Below the pieces are notes generated by a model that saw only the letters and a list, made by a program, of their open reading frames with translations, was not told the DNA's origin and made no database searches. Below are positions 1 to 11,338 of a stretch of DNA of 64,000 nucleotides, piece by piece. The stretch covers positions 1 to 64,000 of the forward strand of contig JADHYX010000027.1 in assembly GCA_027604685.1 (NCBI GenBank). The letters are read 5' to 3'. The stretch comes from Lobulomyces angularis (Eukaryota > Chytridiomycota > Chytridiomycetes > Lobulomycetales > Lobulomycetaceae). The position numbers were made by a program, and so were the translations under genes. The stretch's first letter is position 1, and each line of letters starts with the position of its first letter.

Positions 1-1487
1 TTTTTTTTTTTTATTGTTTCTTGTAATGTCTTCTAAGCAACGGTAAGTGAAACTTTATCTGTTTCAATTGAGCCTGAAAAAACCATTCCATTTCTTGATT
101 TGAATGGTTTTTTTTTTCAAATTAAAAAATTTCTCATAACTTCCAGATTATCTTTTACATTTAGAGTTCCAATTTTTGTGCACTACCTAATTCTAAAATA
201 CCACTTTTATTAAAATGTTAGTGTCGAATCGAATATGTCTTGGTTTAGTTGAAGTGGATATGGAAATACATTAATTTATCTTAGTTGATGTTGTTGATAC
301 AATAAACCAAGTTTATAATACGAAATCTTTAAAAGTACTATGAAAATCATAAGGAATAGAATTTTTTTCAATTGTTTCAGGTAATATTTTTCTTAAAGGA
401 TAAACAATACTAAGCTCACATTCATTCATTCAACTCACTGCTAACTGTAATGTTTTCCAAACTATCTTTGGCACTAGCCTATTTCTTGCTGTAAAGCTTT
501 TATCAAATCTTTTTTTAGCATGTTTTCAGGTATTAATGATAATTGTTTTTGAATAATCAAGTTTGAAATAAATGTTTTTAGTTTAGGAATAAAATATTCT
601 TGAATGTTGACAGTATAATTTGTAAATATTTTATTAGCTTGATACAAAGCGATTTCATCAAAGTACTTGACATTTTCTAGTATGTAGCCAAATTCAATTT
701 TTATTTTTTTCAATATAATTCTTTTAGTAAATCATTAATAATAGCAGTGTTTCCAGTACTAGTTTTTATAGTTTTTATTAAATGATTTAAAAACTTGTAT
801 ATTCTTGTAAAAAATCAACATTAATCAGACTTCATTTGTTTTGGTTAGGGTAGTATAAAATAAAATACTTGAAAAAATGAGTTGTATGAATAGTTATTCA
901 ATTTGCAGTGTAAATTAAATTTCCCATTTTTTCATATTGAATAGATGTTCCAATAAATAGGTAAACTTGGTTTTATTACAGGAATGTTTTTGCATTTAGT
1001 ACAATTTCAATAAAAAAAAGTTTATTTTTTCTTCTCACCATTTATAGATTTTTTTTTAAACTTTTTCTTCTCCATTTTATGGTTTTTTTTAAAAATTTTC
1101 CAATCATTATGTTTAAAAACAAATTATAGTACGTCAAAAAGATAATGCCTAAGCACTAACAAAAAAAAACCATTTTCCCTTTACTAAAGAAAAGATATAT
1201 ATTTTGCAAAAAAAAAAAAGGAAAAATGAAAAAATAGTTCAAGCTTATTTATATATTTGTTCAAAAATCTAGCAATCTAGAAAATAATTTATATTGTGTA
1301 CAATATCAATTTATTTTACTAATAGATATATAAGGATTGGCCATTTCAATAAATAAGCAACAGGACATCGGAAAAGAAATGTGTCAGATCGTGAAAATTA
1401 CGATCGACCAAAATTTATGGGCCAGTTATAAAATTAATTAAGAATATATAATTCTATAAAAACTACTGAAAATTACTTAAAAGAAAT
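1..1487. other. no confident gene
   Basis: AT-rich sequence with a T tract at the left edge and several A/T runs. The only open stretch is about 80 codons on the minus strand (474-713). It has no ATG, its upstream frame is closed by a stop, and I found no clear splice acceptor to extend it. It could be an isolated exon or a relic; I cannot assign it. Confidence 0.5.
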
Positions 1488-2156
1488 TTAATCATCTTTA
1501 ACTAAAAATCCTTTTTCCGAAACGTAAATACCATCCAAAAATTTACGAATATCCTTATTTTTAACGTGACAAGTTTGGTTAATTAAAGCAGCTATAATAA
1601 ATATGTTAAAAGTGTACAAAATATATAAAAAAAAAATACCAGACTGAGAAACGTTTTGAATGTCATTTCCAGTAATAACAATTTCATCTTTAGTACCACT
1701 GGTAGAATTAGCAACGGATACTCCTTCTAACATCTTAACTCTTCGGATAATTTTTTCACCCAAGAAATTTCTAATTTCAACTTGGTTACCAGCATCATTA
1801 ATGTTACAATTAATAGGAAAATGCGCATAAACAAATCTCATTTTATATTCAAATCCTTTGGTTACACCATTGATCATATTAGTGATATGAGAGCTAAAGT
1901 TTTAGCTTAGTAAACTATTCATAATAAAAAGGTAATCTCACCAAACGGTTCTGATACATGCAACGTGCTTTCTTACACCGTGATAAACAATGACAGTTAT
2001 TTCAGTTGGACTAGTTTTGGTGAGTTCAATGTTAACGTGTTTGAAATCTTTGAGTAAAACTCCTCTTGGACCTTTCACACGAACTTTTCTGGCTTTGATA
2101 TCGACGGTAACACCTTCTGGGATAGTGACGGTAGACTTTTGATTGATTCCCCTCAT
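1488..2156 (-). CDS. RPL9: 60S ribosomal protein L9 (uL6)
   Basis: Cytosolic large-subunit ribosomal protein. Three exons read on the minus strand: 2156-1942, 1893-1640 and 1591-1488, separated by two 48-bp GT-AG introns. The joined frame encodes 190 residues, the usual eukaryotic L9 length. Family landmarks appear in order: [19 protein letters not shown] near residues 27-45, [18 protein letters not shown] spanning the first junction, [16 protein letters not shown] and, near the end, [19 protein letters not shown]. Both introns interrupt conserved blocks and the frame resumes exactly (TG|C for Cys, G|CT for Ala), which fixes the splice sites. Housekeeping gene, nothing unusual. Confidence 0.97.
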
Positions 2157-2425
2157 CTAACCAGAAAAAAAAAAATAAAGGTTTGTAAATTTTAATCATG
2201 TTTTAGAAATTTTTAAAAATAGATGGGATCTTCTTGATAAAAGTATTGAAAATAAAGGAGCATATCGGTATAGGATATCATGATTTTAAAGTTGATACTG
2301 AAATGGATGAGATGGGATGAATTTTTACCTTATTCGCTAAAGTTGAAATAAAAACTGCTTTGGTTACACGAAACCTTTTTAGGTGTTTATCTATTGTGTG
2401 TAACTAAATTTGAGTATTTGTTGAA

Positions 2426-2994
2426 ATGTCAATTTGTAAATTTTCTGGTAATACATTTAATTATTTTACTATTTACTTAGCAGTATAGTGACGCTACTTC
2501 CTGCTGGTAAAGAAATAAGAAGCCTTATTCTTAAAAAGAAAAACTTGAAAAGAAAAAATATTAACCAACAAATTCATTCTCCAAACAACAGTACTTCAAC
2601 TGATACTAATAACATGTGCAATGCAGAAATCAATAAACAAAAGACCAACATCAATTCTTTAGATAGAAGCCTTTTGGAAGTCAGTGAAATCGAAGAGAAA
2701 CAAAATAATGCGATACCTAACCCTTCAAAGTTAAATGATTCAAAAATTACAAAGGATTCTAGTGTATTGGAACTGGCTGCCAAGGAAAAATTGGTTATAG
2801 AGACGAAAACTGATCCTTTCGTGGAAAACTTGAAAAAGTTAGCAAGTGAAGAAGTTGAAGTTAAAAATGTTAGTGGCGAAGAAACAGAGCAAGATATATT
2901 AGAAAAATTAGACATTTTAAGGGCTAAAAAAAGAAAACTTTTTGCTAGCTTAATGAAAATTAAAGGGAAGAAAAGTCAAACAAAAAATTTATAA
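2426..2994 (+). CDS. unrecognised lysine-rich small protein
   Basis: Proposed two-exon gene: a short first exon 2426-2447 starting at ATG, a 41-bp intron 2448-2488 ending in TATAG, then exon 2489-2994. It encodes about 175 residues. The long exon has no in-frame ATG near its 5' end, so an upstream exon is needed; the proposed join keeps phase. The protein is hydrophilic with Ser/Asn/Thr-rich middle and basic ends (LILKKKNLKRKN near the start; LDILRAKKRKLFASLMK near the end, probably helical). No domain is recognised and no signal or membrane segment is seen. The basic tail suggests a nuclear or nucleic-acid-associated protein, but that is inference only. Confidence 0.5.
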
Positions 2995-3872
2995 AAAATG
3001 AACTCTTAAAAATTCCGCGATCAATTGTTTTTTTGAATATTGAGTTTTGAAATTGGTACCAATGGTAGCATAAAGTTAATTAATTTGTCTTTGAACGTTA
3101 TGCAAATTGCTGCAACTCAACTTATCAATATTCATAGCTTTTAATAGAAAGAAAATTAATATTTGATAGATAACTTAAAATTTAATTATAACTATGTATT
3201 TAAAGAATTAACGTTGCAGAAAATAGTTATTATTTTTTCATTGTAATCTGCATGTAAATAAAAGTCTATAAAAGAGATTAAGAAAGAAAAGAGAATAAAT
3301 GAATATAATTGCTATATCTCATATTACATACTTCAGTTTTGCAAAGACATAATATAGAATCTCAAGAAAAAATGGACCATTCCACATTCTGAGTTTAAAG
3401 ATTCTCTTGTTCAAGTACATAAATTGAAACCAGAAGATTAAAAAAATGTTCGGAATGGCTGCAATATGTATCAATGAAAGCATACCGATGAGTTTTTGTA
3501 CTAAAAATTTTAGTTAACTGCAACATTTTTAATATTTAAAAAAGTTTGCAAATCAGATTAAGACACATCTTAGATGGTTTGAAAGTTAAGTTCAAGCTTT
3601 ATCTAAATATATCACATTTAATATCTTTTATATCAGTAATATTACAAATTTAATAAATATTTACTAGCAGTGTTCCTGTAAAGTTTTAAAAATTGTGAAA
3701 ACTCTTACTTTTTTTGGTATAAAAACAAAAAGTTTCCATTATGTTTATAAATGCGGTTGTTACACTTCTTAAGAAAAAATAGATGTATTCTAATTTCTAA
3801 AATAAAAAACAAAAAAAATGTATAAAAAACACAAATAAGTACAATTCTAGTAATTAAATTTTAAGTAAAAAT
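2995..3872. other. intergenic, nothing seen
   Basis: AT-rich spacer between two plus-strand genes; no open frame with family similarity and no structured RNA recognised. It must hold the amylase promoter at its right end. Confidence 0.6.
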
Positions 3873-6800
3873 ATGCAAAAACTAATTTTAGTATTTAATA
3901 TATTGTTGTTGACTTTTTCCGCGCCATTAGCATCAACTACCATTAGGTTGGGTTCCCCCATATTTCCAAATGCTCAGAATGTATTTTTAGTCGGAGAATT
4001 CAATAATTGGTCTACTAACACTCACAAGATGACTTTTAACGGGGGATGGTCTATCAATGTGGAAGTGGATAGAACTACTAAGCAACAATATAAATTTATT
4101 GTTGATGGAAGTAATAATATTTTCAATCATAAGTACCTTTAAAAAATTTCATTTTAGGATGGACGTTGGACGATTCAGCTCCAAAGGAAGGTGATGGAAA
4201 AGGAAACACTAATAATGTCCTATTACCTATTCCGCCAGCTTCTTCTACCATAATTGTCACTAGTTCTACCACACAGTCAATTACAGAGACAATTAGTAAA
4301 ACCGGTACCTCTACAACTTCACTCTCCACTCCAACTCCAACATCTGGAAGCATCTTTCAGCTAGGAAACCCCAGGTCAGAAAACGCAAGAAATGTATTTT
4401 TAGCAGGAGACTTTAATGGTTGGAGTGCAACTGCCAACAGAATGACAAAAATCAACAATCAATGGACAATCACACTAAGCCTTGATACATCAAAATCATA
4501 CCAATATAAATATGTAATTGATGGTATATGGACATTAGACTCAGCTGCTCGCCAGCAGGATGACGGAAAAGGCAATATTAATAATGTCTATCTACAGGAA
4601 ACTTTTCCACCATTTCCTTACCAACTTCCTGCTTCAAATTGTGCCACATTTGATAATTATGATAAATGTATTTCAAATGAGATAACATATCCTGAAACTG
4701 TAAACAGGAGAAGTTGGCAAACACCTCCAAGAAATGGGACAGGTAATTTAGGAAAAGTTTGCTTCTATATTCAATTTAAGTATTTTAGGATATGTTACTA
4801 CTTATCAGGATTACAGCGACTTAACGGGGTATGCATCCATTGAATATGCCGCTGACCACAAATCTGCTACTGTGACTGTCCACACATTTACTAAAAATAC
4901 AAATGCTCATGTACTATACTCTTTCAATGGTGAAAAAGCAACCAATATTAACAAATTTCATGTGCCATCTGATTTTAAAGAAGCGTTAAAAATTAAAGCA
5001 ACAATTGCAAACACTGTAACCTCTTTAGAATTGGACCCTCTAAACTTTCTGTGGCAAAACACACCTGTTAATAAATTTGACGGTAAAAAAGGTGCAATTG
5101 TTGAATTATTCGGTTGGCCCTATAATGACATTGCTAAAGAGTGCGAATTTTTGGGAAAGGCGGGCTATATGGGAGTTAAGATTTGGCCAGCAAATGAACA
5201 TATTACCACAGATAAATATTTACAAGACGGGGAACTAAATAATTGGTATTTTGTCTGTAAGTCTATTCTTATCTTTTCAATTTAGACCTCCTAATTCCTT
5301 TTTTAATACCAGATCAGCCTGTTTCATTTAAATTACATTCACGATTTGGCACTAGAGATGAATTGAGATCAATGATTGAGACTTGTAGAAGCAATGGAGT
5401 TAGAGTGTTTGCTGATGCTGCATTTAATCAAATGGTGCAATAATTTAATTTGTGACTTTTAAATAAATTTAATTTATATTGGAAGACTGGAGGAGGTAAC
5501 GATATTTTAGAACACCGCAAATTAAATAAAGAAAGTACTTGCAGTAGTTGGGGAGGTAAGGAAGGCACAGCTGGATCACCTTTCTTCACCCATTCCAACA
5601 CCTACAAAATTAGTGAATTTTCTAATCAGCGGTAAATAAAGAATTCAAAATGAATATTTAAATTTTATAATGTAGTCCTGCACTAGAATATCCTGCAGTT
5701 CCGTTCTTTCCACATGACTTTCATTGTGAAAGAATGTTGGGTGACGGAGGGCCAGCGAACCAATGGACTGATCCTTTTTTGTTACAATACGGTTGGTTAG
5801 TTGGAATGGCGGATTTAAACACTGGTTCCGAATATGTTCAAAACAGAATTGTTGATTATTTGATTGACATTTTATCAATCGGGTTTTCTGGATTTAGACG
5901 TAATATAATTAAAAGATAATCCACTTTTTTACGTAATTAAATTAATTTGCAATTTTACTTAGTTGATGCCGCCAAACATGTTTCTCCAAAGGAATTAGCT
6001 ATAATTTTTGGAAAATTTAAAAAAAAATTAGGAGGAAAGTTACCACCAGACTTTTTCACTTGGCTTGAAGTTTTAATGGATGGTGATGGTGATAAATTTC
6101 TTGCTTGCTATCCGTAAGTGCCAAAAAAATTTCAGAACATTAATTTCCAAAAAATATCATACCATGAAAAACAATATATTTATATTCAATTTATTTTTAG
6201 TGGGACATATAATTATTTTCTCAGTTTTAATGATCTTTTACGGGAAAATGGGTTTACCAATGAAGATATTGAACAAATTAAATTTTTCTCATCAGATTAT
6301 CCTAAAAACTTTCCAATCTGTGGTAGCTACATTATTCCACAATCAAGACTACTGGTTCAGAACGATGACCATGACAATCAATTTGGGAATGGGCGTGACT
6401 TAGGTGTCAATAAGGGATCAATTTTAGTCAAAGAAAAAGATATTAACAAGCACAGACAATTTGAAATTGAATTATTTAAAAGGAAAGAAGACTTTAAGAT
6501 CAGAAACATTCTCTCTAGTTATACCTTTGCAGACAACGGTGCCAAGGGGTATATAAAAGTTTTTGCTTATTTAAATCAAAAATTAAAAAATCATTCATTT
6601 TAAAATTAGATTTCCGGATGGTTTGTCAGACTGCAAGCGATACAAGGGTTAGAAAAAAAAAGGAAAACTTGTAATCATTTTACCATTTTTTATAAGGAAC
6701 TTTACCATGTAAAACTGTACCATACACACCAGCATATATATCAGATTCTTGTGGTTACAGTGTAATATTTGATGGAAAATTTACTGGGACCAAGTACACT

Positions 6801-6902
6801 AGGACCCACAGAGATCTAAGCATTATTTATGCTATGAGAGAATGGATGGGTCTATCAAAAGTGAACACTTTTGACTTGGGGTTGCCTGTACATTGCACAT
6901 AA
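3873..6902 (+). CDS. secreted alpha-amylase (GH13) with two N-terminal starch-binding modules
   Basis: Predicted secreted starch/glycogen endohydrolase. Ten exons: 3873-4110, 4158-4742, 4789-5256, 5313-5434, 5486-5631, 5676-5899, 5963-6113, 6201-6548, 6610-6647, 6697-6902; 841 residues. A signal peptide (about 20 residues) is followed by two tandem AMPK/CBM48-like modules (each with VFL-GEFNNWS or [25 protein letters not shown], and a GDGKGN or DDGKGN turn) joined by a Ser/Thr-rich linker, then the catalytic barrel. Barrel motifs: [12 protein letters not shown] (region I), GFRLDAAKHV (nucleophile Asp, region II), FTWLEVL (acid/base Glu, region III), DHDNQ (region IV). The spacing and the block [10 protein letters not shown] before region II resemble animal-type amylases. 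Region I ends in Gln where the family usually has His. Introns in the motifs rejoin exactly in phase. Confidence 0.93.
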
Positions 6903-7531
6903 TTTCAGATTTGTTCTACTTAAACTGTAAAAAATTCTTTAGAATATAAATTTTTTTGTGCTAAAATATAATAAAATAAATATTTTTATGAATTAATTTT
7001 CTTGAGTTTTTTGCCAAGTTCATACTCAATATATATTTCAATTGAATGAAAATAAGAAAAATTTGGTATATTAAATAGTGCTTATTATTTTTATCAATAT
7101 TTTTAAAAACTACAGCTGTACGGTAGATAATGTCCTATAAAGCTGGGTCCTATGACAAAATTACATCGAAGATTAAGTACATGAAAAACTTATAGAAATT
7201 TCACTAGATATGTAGTTTATACTATAGTTGTTACATATTGAGTAAGAGTTATTGTTACTATCTAGTTTTAATTTAAAATATTTCCATTCCTTTGTTATGT
7301 GAACTTTGTACAAATTTAATACAAACTTTTTTTATATTTTATTTTCTTCTTTTCACTGTATTATAATGTGAAATTTCAGCATCATTTTTACTGGAATTGC
7401 TGCAATGCAATTGCCAAATCCAGTACCATTTTAATTTTTGATTTGAAAGTTATTCATCTACGTTATTTTTTTTTTTGTATTATTCTTTTTATTGTATTTT
7501 CGATTACTAAATTAAGTAATTTAATTACTGG
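6903..7531. other. convergent intergenic spacer
   Basis: AT-rich 3' region shared by the amylase (+) and the KICS2 homologue (-). No gene or structured element recognised. Confidence 0.6.
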
Positions 7532-9345
7532 TTAGCTATTTATTTGAGAAACACACTCTACATGGAAACAAATTTTATGTAAAAAAACAACCAATTTCTC
7601 GAAATTGTCCCAATCTTTTTTATTTTGAACGCAACAAAGAATTAAGTTTTTATTCACTCTTCCTATTGAATAGTAAAAATTCAGCTTTACATCCAAAAAT
7701 TTTATAACATCTTCTTTAAAATCGAAATCACTTTTTCCATAATAATTGCTACTATTGCTATTCCTCTCTTCATCATCATCAAAATTTTCATTGCCAGATA
7801 AATGAAAATTTTCAATGTCATCTTCTAAATTTTCATTTTGATGGTTGCTACCGAAGGTATTTTCATTGCTAATAATCTTGGTGTTTTGATTACTACCATT
7901 AGTCGAAATACTCGAGTCGTTATTTAGTTTTTTATTTCCTTTTTTTAAAAAAAACCAGCTGTAATTAAGTTTTAAATCTATCTTTTTAATTTTTTTCTTG
8001 TTTTTTTTTTTTTGATAATCCCCAATCAAGGAAACTAGATTGACAATGTGAAAGTTTTCTAAGGAATTCGTTCTTGTTTCTGGTGGGCAATTTAAAATTA
8101 TAGGGTAACTTGCTAAACCGTCTGGCTTGACATATGAGGACCCCTTTTGTGCGCATTCATAGCCTGATCACCAGTTTATTAAATAGTTACTTTAAAAATA
8201 TACCATGCTTCCAAAATGGAATAGAGTCAGAGACTTTATAAAAAATGCAAAGTTTTGTGCCATTTGAACAGTATTCAGTTAATCTACAGTTTTCAGTGAA
8301 AAAGTAAAACTTCAATTTGAAAAAATTAAATTTTTTTTATTACGGGTTCAAAAATTCCTGTAATAAACAATTTGAATTAGAATGTAAATTTATTGTCTCA
8401 AAAAAGTACAAGGAAAACTTATTTGAAAGTGACCTAATCAAATGTGACAGCCACGTTAATAACTTATACGGTAATTTTTGATAAGATGTCACAACTTTCA
8501 ATCTCTTCAGTTCTTCTGTTAAAAAATATATTTAACGAACTTTCTCATTCTTTAAGATTTATATTTTTTCAATTTTTTACCGTTGCACTCATACAGCTTT
8601 ACAGAACTTTCTTTTATATTAAAATTTTCAATTGAAGCATCAACATATAGGGCCAAATTTAATATCTTTGCTTCCGTTCTGGTTAACATAAAAATAGATT
8701 GAATTAAAGTATTAATTAAATTTAAATTTTTGAATTTTAAATAATGTTTGATACTTTATGGCATAACCGAGAATTTCCAAGTGTTCATCAAACTGAAAAA
8801 CAGGTATTAAACTTTTTAATTTTTCTGTGTCTAACTTGGTTGAATTAGATATTGTGGTATAACTAAAAATAAAATAATGATATCATTTATTAACTTTTTA
8901 TTAGATAATGAATGTTACAGTTTAACTAGCAAACTTCTGGACTTTAAAAAAATTAAAAAAGACTTTGAAACATCAACCAAAACAGAACTAATGTAATTAG
9001 ATGTTAAAAGGTTAGCTTCAATATCTTTTTCAATAATTTCATAAAGTTCACTAAGATTTTTTCTAAATCCGTAGGCATTAGATTTTAGATAATTTAAAGA
9101 AAAGTAAACCATTTCGTAATGTAGTAATTTTGATAAACAGTTGGATAAACTTACACACAAGTTATCTTCTGAGAAACTCTAAGTAATTTTGATGTAAATT
9201 AAAAAAAAAAATTAAAAAGTTGAACAGCGCCTGTTTCTATGTTTTTTATACTTTAGAAAATTTTTCTATTGCTTTTTGAACTAGGAAAAGATCAGCTTTA
9301 CTGGCAATTAGAGCCAAAACTTCCTTTAATGTTTCTATTGACGGC
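7532..9345 (-). CDS. KICS2: KICS2 (C12orf66) homologue, KICSTOR subunit
   Basis: Reconstructed from eight phase-consistent exons: 9345-9252, 9178-8919, 8862-8755, 8678-8581, 8515-8470, 8433-8344, 8283-8204 and 8163-7532; introns are 36-73 bp. The 5' exon with the initiator ATG is not resolved. In animals KICS2 belongs to KICSTOR, which tethers GATOR1 to lysosomes and restrains mTORC1 under amino-acid or glucose starvation. Matches to the vertebrate protein, recalled rather than searched, run along the whole length: an N-terminal helical part (LSKLLHYEMVYFSLNYL), the helix LLVKLYTTISN, KFSLYFFETI, LCIFYKVSDSIPFWKHGYE, ASYPIILNCP, and a C-terminal alpha/beta part with IKFLDVKLNFYYSIGR. A low-complexity Asn/Asp/Glu/Ser insert of roughly 100 residues interrupts the C-terminal domain. 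Residual risk: individual joins could be off by a few codons. Confidence 0.72.
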
Positions 9346-9949
9346 CTTGAATGGCAGTAACAAATTTGAGTTAATATGAAATTATAAACAAAAAAAAAAA
9401 ATGAAATATACATGGCAGATTACTACTATTTACTACAGTAAATGGTGACAATACTTTTTAGCTCTTTTGGTTTAAGATTAACTTTATGATCTTTTAAAAC
9501 CCCAAATTAATTTAAGTCCCTCAATATCATTTATTTCTGTATTTATGAACTTCAGATTTTATTTCGAACAACTGTGGTGAAAGATGTACTATGGTAATGT
9601 ATAAATATTTGATTTTAAATATCTATAAGTTATAAGACACTGTTGTTTCAGATAAAGTTTAGGTCGTTAATTAAAACCAAAATATAAAATGCAAACGCCG
9701 TGACAATTTGTAATGCTTGCATTCCATGCAAAAACTTGTATCATAGAACTATTGTTTTGAATTTTTTTTTTTTTTTTACACATGACATCGACTATTTTAA
9801 AAAACTTATCTGTAAGTACTTCAATAGAGTATATTGTATAGAAAAAAACAAGAAGAAAAAAAGAAAGGAAAAAATTCTATATTATCTAAATGAAAAAATG
9901 TAAAATATGAAAAATAGCAAAGAAATTGCTTTATCTCTATGTACACTTC
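9346..9949. other. upstream region of the KICS2 homologue
   Basis: Should hold the missing first exon and promoter of the minus-strand KICS2 gene; a minus-strand exon appears to begin after CAAG at 9346-9349. Candidate ATGs exist at about 9530 and 9727 on the minus strand, but none joins in frame with a convincing donor. The right part is the 3' side of the Gln/Glu-rich gene. Confidence 0.4.
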
Positions 9950-10642
9950 TTAATTTGCAGCTTCTTCACTATTTTGTTGTTCAAGAATCTCTGCTTCGCT
10001 AGATTGCTCTTGTTGAGTGGCTTGATTATCATTTTGATCATTTTCGGCACTATGGTGAGCTTCTTCTTGCTGTTGTTCATGTTGTTCTACTTGTTGTTCT
10101 TCGTGTTGTTGTGCTTCTTCGTTCTGTTGTTCTGTTTGTTGTTCTTCTTGTTGTTCATGTTGCTGTTCTTGGCTATCTTCGTTTTGTTGTTGTTCTTGTT
10201 GTTTTTCCTGTTGGTACTCTAGTTGGTCTTGTTGCCCTTCCTGTTGTGTTTCTTGTTGTGCTTCTTGTTGTGCTTCTTGTTGTACTTGTACTTCTTGTTG
10301 TACTTCTTGTTGAACTTCTTGTTGTTGTTGTTGAGAAGCTTGCTTATTCAATTGTTGATTGGACGGTTGATCAGCAACTTGTTTCAAAGTGTGTTGTGAC
10401 TTTTTGCTGGCTTGAGATTTTCTTAGCTCTTCTATACTTCTAGCAGGAGCAGTGGAATTTTTCTCTGCTGGTGTTGCTTGTTCCTCGGCAGCTTGTTGTT
10501 GCTTTTGGGCGGCTTCTTGTGGTGCCTCTTGTTGTTGAGCGTTCAAATTATCTGCTTGTGAAGTTTTCTTTTCAGTCATAGTAGGTTGTGCTGAAGTTGT
10601 TGGTTCAACTGCCACGCTATCTTTACTTGCTCCGCAACCCAT
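9950..10642 (-). CDS. Gln/Glu-rich protein with N-terminal MGCGASK lipidation signal
   Basis: Intronless 230-residue frame starting at ATG 10642. The first residues, MGCGASK, form a typical N-myristoylation site (Gly2, Ser6, Lys7) with Cys3 available for palmitoylation, so membrane anchoring is likely. The rest is almost entirely low complexity: an Ala/Gln/Thr-rich segment (residues 15-75), then long runs built from QQE, QQEV, QQEA and EQQ units to the C terminus. It is very acidic and probably disordered or coiled. No catalytic domain is seen. The long hydrophobic frame on the opposite strand is only the mirror of the CAG/GAA-type repeats. Function unknown; a membrane-anchored scaffold is possible. 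Confidence 0.8.
   Translation of the reverse strand: MGCGASKDSVAVEPTTSAQPTMTEKKTSQADNLNAQQQEAPQEAAQKQQQAAEEQATPAEKNSTAPARSIEELRKSQASKKSQHTLKQVADQPSNQQLNKQASQQQQQEVQQEVQQEVQVQQEAQQEAQQETQQEGQQDQLEYQQEKQQEQQQNEDSQEQQHEQQEEQQTEQQNEEAQQHEEQQVEQHEQQQEEAHHSAENDQNDNQATQQEQSSEAEILEQQNSEEAAN
10060..10330. repeat. imperfect Gln/Glu codon repeats inside the coding region
   Basis: On the plus strand, tandem variants of CTTGTTGTG/CTTGTTGTA units repeat for about 270 bp, densest at 10245-10330. They encode QQEV, QQEA, QQET and related units of the minus-strand protein. Unit length is a multiple of three, so copy-number change would keep the frame. Confidence 0.8.
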
Positions 10643-11338
10643 ATTTTTTATTTTAAATTAGTAAATAAATTAAATTCAAAAAAAGCTTAAAAAAAAATGT
10701 AAATTTTATTAATTATAAATTTGTAGAAAAAAATTTTTTGTTTTATTTTAAATTTTTTTTTATTTTTATTTTTTATTTTTCCAATGATTGGTTATTAACT
10801 ATTTTAATTTTTTTTTAACCCAATCATATCAAAATATTGAACATGTCAAATATATTTAATAGTTACTTTATATTTGAACATAATATTAAGCATCTTATTT
10901 TAAATGAAAATTGAAATTCAGCTTTTTAAATTACACACTTTTTGAAAAAACCAAATTCAGAATGTTTTCATTTCCCAGGCACAACTGCCAGTTAGTATCA
11001 AGGAATACAGATTTTTTAAGCAATCTTTTGAAGTTTCCGCTGTTTCCATTGTTAGGTCTGATATTTCTAAAACCTCGATGGAAGTTGGTCTTAACACTTC
11101 CAACTTTTGGAAAAATATGAATATAAAAAAACTATTTTATTTTTCAAAAAAATCATATTTCTCTTTACCTTTAGAAATATACATAATATATATATAAAGA
11201 AAACTATCTTATTTTTTCAAAAGAATTATATTTCAAAATATCAACGTTCCTAACGCAGTTCTATTTATCTGTCACCGGCGAATTACCGTAGAAGTATTTC
11301 GTACCAATCAAATAACTTGCTCACTGCAGATAATTTCT
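10643..11338. other. intergenic, nothing certain
   Basis: Very AT-rich promoter side of the lipid-anchored protein gene (poly-A/T runs 10660-10830), followed by sequence without a supported gene. A 69-codon plus-strand frame (10911-11120) has no recognisable content. Confidence 0.5.

Noticed and set aside
2574..2915. Minus-strand 113-codon frame over the lysine-rich gene
   Set aside because: Ser/Phe/Leu-rich antisense of AAA/GAA codons, no domain; the plus-strand reading has a supported splice structure.
8341..8360. GGGTTCAAAAATTCC resembling a tRNA T-arm
   Set aside because: No D-arm or acceptor stem at the right distance; the stretch lies across a KICS2 exon/intron boundary.
9926..10443. 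Plus-strand hydrophobic frames rich in Leu, Val and Phe
   Set aside because: They are the complement of the Gln/Glu codon repeats of the minus-strand lipid-anchored protein; CTT/GTT triplets read as Leu/Val by chance.
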